Shown here one piece after another: positions 1-9,441 of a stretch of 39,502 nt of DNA; within the stretch, counting starts at the first letter, position 1, and every line of letters begins with the position of its first letter. The notes beneath the pieces were generated by a model. That model did not search any database and was not told the origin of the DNA. It worked only from the letters and a program-made list of their open reading frames with translations. The stretch is from assembly GCA_049724395.1 (NCBI GenBank), contig JAUGWO010000275.1:1-39502 (forward strand), read 5' to 3'. This DNA is from Spongospora subterranea f. sp. subterranea. Its lineage: Eukaryota > Endomyxa: Phytomyxea > Phytomyxea > Plasmodiophorida. Made by a program: the position numbers and the translations under genes.

Positions 1-1060
1 CTGCATTCATTTTTATCCCTATGTAATTTTGTCGTAGTGTTGTCTTAATTGTTTTACTTTTGTCAGTATTATGTGTTTCATTAATGTTTTGTGTCCTCTT
101 ATGTGTGTTGCTCTTACTTCTGTGCGTTTGTATGTCATTATTATTAGGAGCATTATTCCGTGTTTTTGTTGTTGTCGTTCGCTTATGCTTCCACCAAAAA
201 GTGCAATTACTTGGCGTGTATACTGTTCCTGTCAAAGTCTTGTTAATAGTTGTTGATGTTAATTGTGGCCCTTGTTTGGCCCTGTTAATGGGACCATATT
301 TCGTCTTAACCAGTAGTTTCCACCAAATGACGGCATTGTACTTCCAGTATAGTTTCAGTGTCACTAGTGTTCCTTTTGGCCATTGCCACCTATAAATGGT
401 TTTATTGTCAGATTGCCACCAATTAATGGTCGTGTTGTCAGTTTGCCACCAATAAATGGTGGTATTGTCGGATTGCCACCAAAGAATGGTAATATTGTCG
501 GATAGCCACCAGTAAATGGTAGTATTGTCGGTTGAGTCATTCATACAGCACCGACTTCTAATAATTTTTCTGTCAGTAAAGTACCGACTTCCAAAATATT
601 TTCCGTCAGTGCAGGAATTGACAACAAGGACCTGTCCGCTCATCTCATACCAATGATAAGTATTCAATGAACGGCGAGAACAGCTTTTGACGGCTGTTCT
701 AAAATTTGGCCCGCTCTGAAGACTCAGAGGAAATTGGGAGTGCAGCTGACACTTCAGAGTTCTAGTCATCGTCAGGAAGACTACCCCGCCAGGCATCCCT
801 AGACTGTCACCCTTGGTGCCAGCCGACTCCCCACCACCAGCAACACGATCGATCGCCGCCAGCATCTCGTCGATTCGTGACTTGCGCAGTTGATTGCGGA
901 GTGAGACCCAGACTTGCTCTTTAGTGCAATCAGCGATAATATCCGATTCCATCTTCTTACGAACAATTGGAGAAAAACATTCGTTGAACAGGACACCACA
1001 ATCTTGTGTCGTCCTGAACGGATAGTGAATGTATCCATGGATGACTTTGTGCCAGTCAGG
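1..1060 (-). CDS. Partial gene: unknown protein with ten-residue Trp-Trp repeats, running off the left edge
   Basis: The minus strand is open from about 1060, just after a TGA, to base 1, about 353 codons with no stop. The first Met in frame is near 944-946 (KKMESDII...); an upstream exon is possible. In order the frame shows: a globular-looking part with several Cys (about 1060-780); a Gly/Ser-rich link; two copies of an 11-residue unit (KYFGSRYFTDR, then KIIRSRCCMND); five tandem copies of a 10-residue unit close to SDNTTIYWWQ; two more isolated Trp-Trp motifs; and a Thr/Asn/Lys-rich tail. The 30- and 33-bp DNA repeats keep this frame, and the unit changes are mostly conservative. I recognise no family. 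A secreted or structural repeat protein, or a protein from a mobile element, are both possible. It lies head to head with the dioxygenase gene at 1158. Confidence 0.55.
385..534. repeat. 30-bp tandem repeat, five copies
   Basis: GCCACC recurs at 385, 415, 445, 475 and 505 with exact 30-bp spacing, and units share a core like GCCACCAATAAATGG followed by a TATTGTC block. Read on the minus strand each unit is ten codons ending in Trp-Trp-Gln. No unit has an indel, as expected if the array is coding. Confidence 0.9.
549..615. repeat. 33-bp tandem duplication
   Basis: ACCGACTTC occurs at 550 and 583, and both copies end in a TTTTC(T/C)GTCAGT block. The 33-bp period equals 11 codons of the minus-strand frame that continues into the 30-bp array. 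Confidence 0.7.
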
Positions 1061-1157
1061 TCAGAGGGTAAAGAACCCCGTGACGGACTCCGGAGGGTCA
1101 ATTGTGCTATTGGCCGGACGGTCATTATTGACTTGAGCAATGGCAATCACTGGAGGA

Positions 1158-2282
1158 ATGGCGTATATTGTACTGTTCGCTGTGATTCAGTCCATATGGC
1201 TTGGGACCAATTGCCATCAAGAGACGGAACTTACTGGAATTATCGAAGTATCTGGGTCTCACCAGAAGATTATGATGATTCCACTGGAGCGGCCAACAGA
1301 GGAAGCGTCACCTGAGGAGTGGATTGATGCTTCAGAATGCCCGAACAGGTTTAATGTTGTAAAAATGGAGGAACCGTTAAGAACAGAGATTGACTCGTTG
1401 AAATCAGAGGAGAGGGTTGAATTCAGAAATGGGTTTGCTGAAACAATTCAAAAAGCCTTTTATAAGGACATCCGCGATAAACATCCCAATTGGATAGTCA
1501 TTCCTATGGGAATACAACGGTTGGACACAGAATATTCCTACGGTGAAACAGCGCATATCGATTTCCTTCGCGATGCTAATATTGTCACCCTGCTGGAAGA
1601 ATACGATCATTTGTCTAATGACTTCCTGGAGTTTTTGGGAAAGAACGAGAAAGTCAAATACGCCGCTCTGAATCACTACAATGGCAACGTTGAACAATAC
1701 GCAAAAGAAATGTTGATTCTCGATCACCTCATCAATATCTGGATACCACTTGAACCAATTGAAGCATGGCCATTGGCATTCACACCGGCCCATCAATGCG
1801 ATGAGAGTCGGACCAAGATTTCTTCTACTTCTTACGAGAGTGTGCAGAAACTTCAACTTTTGTTGAATTCTGAATCAGCAGTAAATGATTGGTACACACG
1901 ATGGAACATGCAGCCCGATGAGGTTTATGTCTGGGATTCAAGGACTGTCGCTCATGCGGCCGTCAAAATAGGTGATGGGAAGGGCATGCGATCAGCCATT
2001 GCTTGCCGACTGTTGATCGTACACCCGAAAGAGGATCTGTCCACCTCGACATCATCGCCCCCCAAGTTCGATACTCTGTGCTATACCCAACGATTACTCG
2101 ACAGAAGTATTTCACTGGCTTGGGGAAGAGAGCACGCGATTAAGTTATTGACCAAAATGGGATATGGCCGACTTTGTGCAGACCCTTCTACAGCACTGTC
2201 GCCATCACCGTCGAATGTTGAGGTCCATGTCAACAACAAACCCGGGATACTCTCTAATCTTCGCAAACCACTTCGCATGTGA
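1158..2282 (+). CDS. Secreted CmcJ/AsaB-type Fe(II)/2-oxoglutarate dioxygenase-like protein, copy 1
   Basis: An open frame of 374 codons if the Met at 1158 is used; the Met at 1140 is in frame but places six residues before a clean signal peptide (MAYIVLFAVIQSIWLGTNC). Counting from 1140, landmarks of the CmcJ/AsaB/GA4-desaturase-like group are present: HID at 139-141 (first metal ligands), NIWIPLEP at 199-206 with PLAF after it, and MQPDEVYVWDSRTVAHAAV at about 257-275 with a second His, then Arg284 in RSAIACRLLIV as likely 2-oxoglutarate contact. About 75 residues follow the fold; copy 3 shares part of this tail. Family members oxidise small molecules, and the substrate here is unknown. Compared with copies 2 and 3, the stretch 1235-1282 seems to carry two mutually compensating indels, so residues about 29-46 (EVSGSHQKIMM region) are altered. 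Family call is by motif only. Confidence 0.6.
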   Translation: MAYIVLFAVIQSIWLGTNCHQETELTGIIEVSGSHQKIMMIPLERPTEEASPEEWIDASECPNRFNVVKMEEPLRTEIDSLKSEERVEFRNGFAETIQKAFYKDIRDKHPNWIVIPMGIQRLDTEYSYGETAHIDFLRDANIVTLLEEYDHLSNDFLEFLGKNEKVKYAALNHYNGNVEQYAKEMLILDHLINIWIPLEPIEAWPLAFTPAHQCDESRTKISSTSYESVQKLQLLLNSESAVNDWYTRWNMQPDEVYVWDSRTVAHAAVKIGDGKGMRSAIACRLLIVHPKEDLSTSTSSPPKFDTLCYTQRLLDRSISLAWGREHAIKLLTKMGYGRLCADPSTALSPSPSNVEVHVNNKPGILSNLRKPLRM

Positions 2283-2453
2283 TGTTGTTAATAAACAGTG
2301 CCAAATGCGTTTTCTCCCATTTGCGGTCCATTTCTGTTGCACCTTAATACGCGACATCACAAGACTTTTCAAAATGTGGCGCATTGCTTTCCCCTTAATC
2401 GATTATCCCAATCATCGATCCAATCGTGCTCCTCAGTCATTACTGCCCCTGAA
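2283..2453. other. Spacer after dioxygenase copy 1
   Basis: Opens with an AATAAA-like stretch (AATAAACAG at 2290), a plausible polyadenylation region for the upstream gene. No coding signal was seen. Confidence 0.3.
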
Positions 2454-3124
2454 TCACAGTCCCTCCGGCGTATTCGTCCATGTACCCAGATTCAATTTAA
2501 CTCGCTTGCTCGTTCTTCGTTCAGACTCCTTAGGTGCAACGTCGCCGTTGTCGTCTGCACAATCGAGTTCGTGTTCTATTGTTGGTGGTCTTTGACTGCA
2601 CTGCGGCCATGATTTTCTCATCCTCGTCGTCATCCGCTGACAAATCAATTATTGTTGTGCGAATCTCCATCTTTTTTGTGTCTCTTAATATATCTTTCTC
2701 GACGTCTTCAAGTTTTCAAACGCATACCCATAAGCACCATCGGCAAATCTGCACCCAATCGACACTCATTTGATTTGCTGTCGAAGGTCTGATATGAGTC
2801 AAGAACGCCAATAACCTCGGGCTTCTTATGTTGTGAAGAATGTTGCAGGGACACCAGATTTTCTTTCAGATCTGTTTCATCGTGTGGGAGTTCGGGACCG
2901 TCATCGATGGTTCCTCCTGATGTCGACACCTTGTACAAATTTGAAGTCGAACACAAACAACCAAAAACATGAAACCATACAATCAAAATTCCCTCGGTCT
3001 TGAGTGAACCAAGATTCGCGAGTAATGATACTCGAAGGATTATCTCACTCCAATCGATCATCTTCCCTAAAAAATTTCTGATCGCACGTGCGTTTCGCCA
3101 AAAAACCACAAATACCGATCTCAA
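2454..3124 (-). pseudogene. Decayed unknown gene with an acidic SUMO-interaction-like motif
   Basis: Coding-like minus-strand segments follow one another in changing frames. The first (3124-2708, GTG or internal start) is 138 codons and ends with GVLDSYQTFDSKSNE and related text. A shift then gives GYAFENL and EDVEKDILRDTKKMEIR, leading to IIDLSADDDEDE near 2650, which fits a SUMO-interacting motif (hydrophobic core followed by acidic residues). A last segment (2648-2454) is rich in Asp/Glu and then Lys/Arg (ERRTSKRVKLNL) and ends in a stop. At least two frame changes are needed. A nuclear protein, or a transposon accessory protein, would fit. No family is recognised. Confidence 0.3.
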
Positions 3125-4529
3125 AACTCTGTCCAGAGCAGTATACTGTTAATGACACTGAATATGATGATGGAGTAATGTTGACGGTAGCGCTGAGGGA
3201 AACTGTTGTTCCAGATTGGTTTACTGGACATCAATGGTTCCCCCTGTTATGGAACTCTAAATGACCTAGGTAATGGTAATGGTTTGTAAAACGGAATGTG
3301 ATGGAAAAGGGTTCGATGAGACCTCACGTGGTGAATTATTCGAATCCATGAGTAGTAGGAAATATGAGATGGGAATAGACCAGGTCATACCAAACCGAAT
3401 TCAAACAAAGTGTGTATCCCCTATATTTGTGACACAGATGGCGCTGCTCTTGATGGCGAATACAAAAAGTGATATCACTGACTTCCAGAAGGACCAGAGT
3501 GTGAGAATATATATTTTGATTTGTTCAAATGATTGTGTCAAACTATCAGTGTCTGGTTTCTTTACAGTTTCTCAAAGCCACATATCTGTGTGGAGGAATG
3601 GAATGGGGATGACGATGGTTCATCATGACATAAGAAGGCCTTGCCAGGAAAAAGCAGTCACGGGTGACCACCAAATGCAGATCAGGGACAACGATAATGG
3701 TGAATTTTTGGAGAAAGTTCGAAAGCTGATTGAGGAGTCAGTGGTTGAGGTGCTCTGTTTTTGGCGTTTTCAAGAAATTACAGTCGGAATATCCTAACTC
3801 CACCAAATAGTTTGAATGGTGCCGGCGTGACGCTGTCCCCATGGTTATACTTGCATGTAAATCGTGATATCATCAGCAATTCGAAGAAATGGCCCGCAAT
3901 GTTTCCAACCCAATCGAGTCCATACATTCTACATTTTTACAAATTGTGGATCGCGAAAATTCGTTTGTGGATAGAACGTCGATCTTAACGCTGTTCTCGG
4001 AGTCGTTGCGTTAAAGTTTCGAGGATCTCGCATCTGGCCTAACTGTTCAATATGGGCAAGAAGAAAGATGATAAAACAGATCGAAAAAATACGTCAGAAA
4101 GGCGCCGGTTGTAGTTCGCAACCGAAAACTTGCCAATGACGGCGAGTTCATAACCTTTGTAATGATTTAGTTGGCCCAAACAATGTCATATCGAGCGCAA
4201 CATTGATAAAAATGCACTTAAGACATCAAATTTATTGCCACGACAACAATGCTGTGCTGTATCCTGATTGTGATGGGACATTTCATCAAATTGCTGGTCG
4301 TTTTCAGATGAGGTCCGAGGCGTTGCCAGATTCCAATATTACTAAACTGCTCAAATACGGTCTCAATAAAGTTGTCGAGTTGGTGGTACATGAACCGAAC
4401 ACTTTTCCTTTCAGGCCTGTATGGTAATCCTGCCACAGTTTTGCAAGGAACTGTTCCAAGTGGATGATCACTCAAATTTCTCTACGTTCCTCCATTTAAT
4501 CATGACAACTGTTTGCTAATTCACTGATT
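3125..4529. other. Unassigned coding-like scraps
   Basis: On the plus strand, 3125-3260 has an open stretch (YTVNDTEYDDGVMLTVAL...) and 3273-3797 is open for 174 codons, with a possible intron at about 3497-3567 (GTGTGAG to TTTACAG). Neither matches a family I know and the frames do not connect cleanly. From 3990 to 4529 I see only short opposing ORFs of 74-85 codons with no convincing signal. A decayed gene is possible. Confidence 0.25.
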
Positions 4530-5440
4530 CGAGTTGCGCCTAATGGTAGGGGTGTCTTGCTTGAAAAAGCGTTTGGTATTGCATGGAGTATGGTACCTGG
4601 GTGACGATGATATCGAGGTAAACGGACCTTCATTTGAGTGCCCGATCAGCAGTCGACAAAGAATTGATGCTCGTTGGCCTTCCCACCATCAATTTCGACG
4701 GCCACATGGGGACAGATCCGGAATCCCAGACATCATTGGGCCGGAAGTTCCATCGTGTTCGAATCATTTACTGTAGATTTGCACGGAACTGCTGTACGAA
4801 TCAGGATCGATCTTGGTCCGACTCTTACCGCATTGAGTGGCCGGTGTGAATGCCAATGGCCATGATTGGAGACGTTCAATTAGTATCCAGATATTCATTA
4901 AATGATCGACAGTCAACATTGTGATTGCGTATTGTTCAACATTGCCATTACAATGTTTCAGAGCAGCGGATTTGACTTGTTCACTCTGAGCAAAAAATTT
5001 CATGATTAGAACAGACAATTTTCTGAGATGTTTCAACAGGTCCTCAATACCAGCATTACTAAAGAAGTCGATATGCGCTAGGCGGATATAGTGAGGTTGT
5101 TGGAAGAACCGTTCTGCAATCATAGGAATAGCAATCCAATTGGGGTGATGGTCGCTGATTCCCTCATAAATGGCTTTTTGGATAATTTTGGAAAACTGAC
5201 TTCTGAATTCATCATGATCCAGCAATTCCGACACTTCAAAAACCCCGAATTCGTTCGGGAGTTCAAAGTTTCAATCCACTCTATGATTGATATTTCCTCT
5301 GTTGGCTCAGTCATTAAAATCAATGAAATCTCGTGGTCACCAACGTCATACTATCCGCCATCGGCCCAAATTAGTCGAATAATTCCAGTAAGTTCCCTCT
5401 CATCCTGACAATTAACCACAAGCCACACCCATGTCGAAGA
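4530..5440 (-). pseudogene. Dioxygenase copy 2, decayed
   Basis: Minus-strand homologue of the genes at 1158 and 7620. The best block, 5234-4764, is 156 codons with AHIDFFSNAGIE, HCNGNVEQYA, NIWILIERLQSWPLAF and QCGKSRTKI, close to copy 3. Upstream, the ELTGII and EPTEEISIIEW segments are in other frames: near 5250 one base is missing relative to copy 3 and eleven codons (the QLKTQIDTLKK region) are absent. An in-frame TAG lies between the signal-peptide region and EPTEE, and the signal peptide itself is degraded. Downstream of 4764 the WYTRWNMQP and WDS blocks can be recognised but are out of frame. It is more similar to copy 3 than to copy 1, suggesting a later duplication of the 2/3 ancestor. 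Confidence 0.7.
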
Positions 5441-6690
5441 CGCTCAACTAGGCTTCATTACTCTATAAAAATCGATAAACCATGTTCGTGTAATTTTGGT
5501 GGACCACAATATCGTATTCATTCTTTGATCTCCCGCCCGACCCTCTCCACGATAGCCGTACCTGAAATGATCGTTTGAAGCGCCGCCATCTCAAACTGAT
5601 CACTAACTTTCGCGATTGAACACATTGCCGGAGAGGGGAATGTATCTGTTAAATTCTGTACGTGATGGAGAATTCCAATCCTCGCGGATATTGTAATCTC
5701 GTATCCAACACAATAAAAGTGATGATGTTTTTAGAGAATCTGATTGATGCTGGCCACTCTATACGCGATTATAACTTTACAGGCCTAGGCGGATCCTCCT
5801 AATATATTTCACCTTTTGAAAGGCTTTGTGTGTCTCAATGGGGCTGTGTATTTGAAAAACAAATTCCGCAGTCTCGCTAAAAGGTGTTTTCGTGATTGGC
5901 TGGTAAAGTTTCTTGGTCGGCACAGTATGGCAATTGAGATGGATTTTGAAAGCACATCACTCTAGTATCAAACCCAGGGCAACTTCCGCCCAGATTAACG
6001 GTCACCGATCCGTTTCTCGGATTCCCATTGAATTGATGACACTCAAAATCCGTTGTTTGTTCATTCTGCCATTCAACTCCCAGCTGAGTCAAAACTCACG
6101 AATTCGAACCGTCTCCGATGATGTTTCCCACAATTCTTCAATCGCGACTCCGTCAACCAATAAGATGATTTGCAAGAGCATGCCGACATTGCACATGTTT
6201 AAACGTATTGAGGGGATCCATCGGCATTATGTACAAGGGGCCTTCGAGTTCACAGCATTTTAGATGTTTGCGGATTCCAACCACAATGGCGCCAAAAATC
6301 CAGTCCAATACTGCCCACCGGACCCATATCTTTTCGATTATTGATCGTCTCCAAGAAAGGTGCGTACCCCCAGTCGGCGCAACCACGGCAAATGCATAAC
6401 ATAAGAGTGACTGTGCGGACTTTGTATTTGGATTATTAGTGCACTCCCCCCTATATTCTCCCACCTATACATGCTATAACCACGCAGTAATAAACCTCAT
6501 TCTACTATTACCTTCACATCGGAGACATCGATTTCCTTTAAACAACTAGAGCTTCGTTCGGAGCGTGCTTGACTCTCGGATCTATTCCAATACCTGATTG
6601 ACAAAAATATAATTGTCATCATTAAAAAGCCATTGCGTTGCGCGTCTGGACAAAGGTCCACCCACAGCAAAGTACTTGAGTTTGGTTTGT
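5441..6690. other. No gene assigned; two minus-strand ORFs
   Basis: On the minus strand 6464-6153 (103 codons, FGAIVVGIRKHLKCC...) and 6092-5877 (71 codons, Cys-containing, VTVNLGGSCPGFDTRV) share a reading frame separated by several stops, so they could be remnants of one secreted Cys-rich protein. No family is recognised. The stretch 5441-5876 shows nothing. Confidence 0.2.
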
Positions 6691-6825
6691 TTGGCTCAAC
6701 CAAATTCCTCGTTCTTTTGTGGCCAACATTCACAGGTATTCTTGCTCGAATAATCTCATTCACTCACTTCGCCTGATAATATCACTGCATCATTCTGATT
6801 GCATCGCCAACCGTGCATCTCGGGC
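6690..6825. repeat. Dispersed repeat, second copy at 13228-13340
   Basis: Plus-strand text from GGCTCAACCAAATTCC through the GTATTCTTGCTCGA block to CATTCTGATTGCATC aligns with 13228-13340 (TGCTCAGCCAAATCC, GTATTCTTGCTCAA, CATTCTGAACACATC). The 13-kb copy leads into a tand­em array of related units; here only one unit is seen. Confidence 0.55.
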
Positions 6826-7180
6826 CAGACTGGAAGACACCGAATGGCCAATTCAACAGTCGATCGAGGCTGGTGCCCCGGATTGCCAATATTTTGGAAT
6901 CTCAAAAATGCCTGGATTGTTGGTGAAAAAATACTGTGAACCGATTGGACAAATGGTTGGTGCTTATAAGGCTAATTTCAGTATCAACCAAGGGTGGGGA
7001 TGTATTTACAGCGTTTTGATGATTTTAACCACAGTACTCTGCAATCATCAAAGTTGAGTAAACTGGAACAAGACCACCCTAAATCCAATGAATACATCTT
7101 TGGACAACCCAGCCGCCGTGCCTGCGACAGTCATTTTCGATTCCACAAACCAATCACAAAACAAATCCAGATGTAAATTG
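6719..7180 (+). pseudogene. Fragment of an unknown protein
   Basis: The frame 6719-7057 (112 codons) has a coding-like middle: EWPIQQSIEAGAPDCQYFGI, MPGLLVKKYCEPIGQMVGAY and INQGWGCIYSVLMILT. After 7020 the signal moves to another frame (DFNHSTLQSSKLSKLEQDHP) and ends near 7176. The QGWGC motif recalls cysteine peptidases such as UfSP or Atg4, but the surrounding pattern does not follow. The start overlaps the dispersed repeat at 6690, so the first 40 residues are probably not native. Treated as a broken, unidentified gene. Confidence 0.25.
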
Positions 7181-7619
7181 CCAAAAAGGATTGGAATTTG
7201 GAATGTATTATAGCTGTGTGGTGTCAGAAGTGGGGTCAGAAACCTGTTAAAAGGCGGGAGTTCAAGGCAGTGCAATAATATCCAAATACAGCGATGACAT
7301 GAATGGGTCGACAATGGATACAAAACAAGGGAAGAAACAACAGAGGATCACAGCCAGATTGCGAGAATCATTGAGGACCTGTCACTACAGATCTTCGATA
7401 TGTCAATAACGGGTTCCACAATCTGCCCATCTTCCGCTCCCTTCTTCCACTCTGGCGCCACAACAAAAAAAGTTCTGCTAGTTCATAGGAATGGCATCGA
7501 GATTTACAGTGCAACAAAAATACCAACAACGACTGGGAAAACCTTTGGGCACTGTGTATTTGATATCATCGACCATGGGCAAGTTAATCATGATCCCTTG
7601 AATGCGTTTGAATTGGGCC
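7181..7619. other. No gene assigned between the fragment at 6.7 kb and dioxygenase copy 3
   Basis: Only short opposing ORFs are present (7400-7696 plus; 7675-7478 minus), the latter partly a frame shadow of the tail of dioxygenase copy 3. Nothing else is recognised. Confidence 0.3.
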
Positions 7620-8702
7620 TTAACATTCGACAGATGGTGACAGGTTTGTGGAAGGGTCTTCACAAGATCGGACATATCCCATATCGGTCAATTTGAGTAT
7701 TGTTTGATCTTCTGGCAAACAATACACCTCGCTCACTTGCTTGAAAAGGCGTTCAGTATATCACAGCGTATCGTACTTGGGGGACGATGATAAAACCGAG
7801 GAAGAAAGATCGTCATTTGGGTGCACAATCAGCAGTGGGCAAGCAATGGATGATCGCTTGCCTTTCCCATCACCAATTTTGACCGCAGCATGGGCGACAG
7901 ATCGCGAATTCCAGACATACATTTCGTTGGGCTGCATGTTCCATCTTGTGTACCAGTCGTTTTGTATAGTTTCCGATCTCACAAGAAATTGAGCCTGATG
8001 GTCGCTACCGGGCACAGCTTGACCAATCATGGTCCGACTCATACCGCATTGATCGGCCGGTGTGAATACCAATGGCCATGCTTGGACAGGTTCAATTGGT
8101 ATCCAGGTATTCATTAAATGATCGACAGTCAACATTGTGAGTGCGTATTGTTCAACATTGCCATTACAGTGTTTCAGAGCAGCGGATTTGACTTGTTCAC
8201 TCTGAGCTAAAAATTCCATTATTTGAACAGGCAATTTTCCGGGATATTTCAACAGGTCCTCAATACCAGCATTACTGAGGAAGTCGATATGCGCTAGGCG
8301 GAAATATTGAGCTTGTTCGACAAACCGTTCTGCAGTCATAGGAATAACAATCCAACTGGGGTGATGGTCGCTAATTCCCTCATAAATGGCTTGTTGGAAT
8401 ATTTTGGAAAACTGACTTCTGAATTCATCATGATCCAGTTTTTTCAACGTGTCAATCTGAGTTTTCAGTTGCTCCGACATTTTAAAAACCTCGAATTCTT
8501 TCGGCGAGTCGAAAATTTTGGTCCACTCTATGATTGGTCGTACCTCTGTTGGCTCATCCAGTGGAATCAATGTAATTTCGTAGTCATCCCATTCACCATC
8601 GGCCCCAATTTATCCTATCATTCCAGTAAGTTCCATCTCTTCATGACAGTTGACCACAAGCCATAAGCACTGAAGCAAAACAGATAATACAACAGACGTC
8701 AT
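7620..8702 (-). pseudogene. Dioxygenase copy 3, nearly complete but with two premature stops
   Basis: Minus-strand gene starting at ATG 8702 with a signal peptide (MTSVVLSVLLQCLWLVVNC) like that of copy 1. A TAA at about 8610-8612 interrupts it where copy 2 has CTA. The following 269 codons are intact and contain AHIDFLSNAGIE, MNTWIPIEPVQAWPLVF, QCGMSRTMI, NDWYTRWNMQPNEMYVWNS and VAHAAVKIG with RSSIACPLLIV. A TGA at 7761-7763 replaces the Cys codon of copy 1 (FDTLCYT). The frame then continues (YTERLFKQ, TDMGYVRSCEDPSTNLS) to a TAA at 7620. All proposed metal and co-substrate residues survive. Note WNS for WDS and CPLLIV for CRLLIV. Recent inactivation, recoding of the two stops or base-call errors all remain possible. 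Confidence 0.7.
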
Positions 8703-9440
8703 TTCTTTCGTGAGAGCCAATTCCTTAACGCAAACTGGTGTGGAATCCCCTGTACCGCGTTACCGGTGCCGCCTGTCGCATTTTTGCGCCCAGTCGGCCA
8801 ATGATCCAAAAATTGATAGTACTTCCTCTGTCCAGAAAGTGTCCAGTTTTGTCCCTTCAAACTGAAGAACTTAAACTAAGGGCCGACCTATATTTAGCCC
8901 ACTTCGCGGAGTTTTGATAAATTCCTGTCACCGGGTATGCTAGTCAGCAGCAGGGGATATTTAGCACTTGGCGACTGTAGTGAATGCTAGAGTATCCTAC
9001 CCTCTACCGTTGCTGACTTATTTGAATTTTAGCCTGTGCCGCTGTGAGAATTTGCGCGCCCGATTTTCCGTGTACAGTACACCATATTGGGCGCTAGATA
9101 CACGGATTTTTGGCCTACCCGTCGAACATGGTCCAGTGTGGAAAACTTGACGGTGAAGTCGACTGCAAAAGGACGGGTTTTGGCGCGCTTTTGGTCATGG
9201 AGAAAATCATACTCCAACAGTATGTACGCAATTTCATAAATATTAAATAACCGACCCGAAAATAACACCATGATAGCAAACATGGATGTTTTATCCCAAA
9301 AGTAATACCACTTTCAATATAGCACAAACGGTGTCATATTGGAATAGAACACCTCTTATCATTTTTATATTGAAATGAACGCATTCAAGGCCGCAGCTCT
9401 AATTCTAGATCATGCAAACATCGTGATGACGGTCAAGCTT
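8703..9440. other. Intergenic, nothing recognised
   Basis: Only short ORFs of 60-84 codons on both strands with no shared frame or motif. No repeat, RNA gene or splice pattern was seen. Confidence 0.4.
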
Positions 9441-9441
9441 A

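Noticed and set aside
60-395. Plus-strand hydrophobic ORF of 111 codons
   Set aside because: It is the T-rich complement of the Asn/Thr/Lys-rich tail of the long minus-strand frame.
385-534. CRISPR-like array
   Set aside because: The whole 30-bp unit repeats with no variable spacers, and it is part of a reading frame in a eukaryotic sequence.
2708-3124. TIDDGP word read as a polysaccharide-deacetylase motif
   Set aside because: No second NodB motif and no signal peptide; the neighbouring text (SIM-like acidic stretch) suggests an unrelated protein.
6980-7030. QGWGC as a UfSP/Atg4-type cysteine-peptidase active site
   Set aside because: Residues around it do not follow either family and no Asp-His partner was found.
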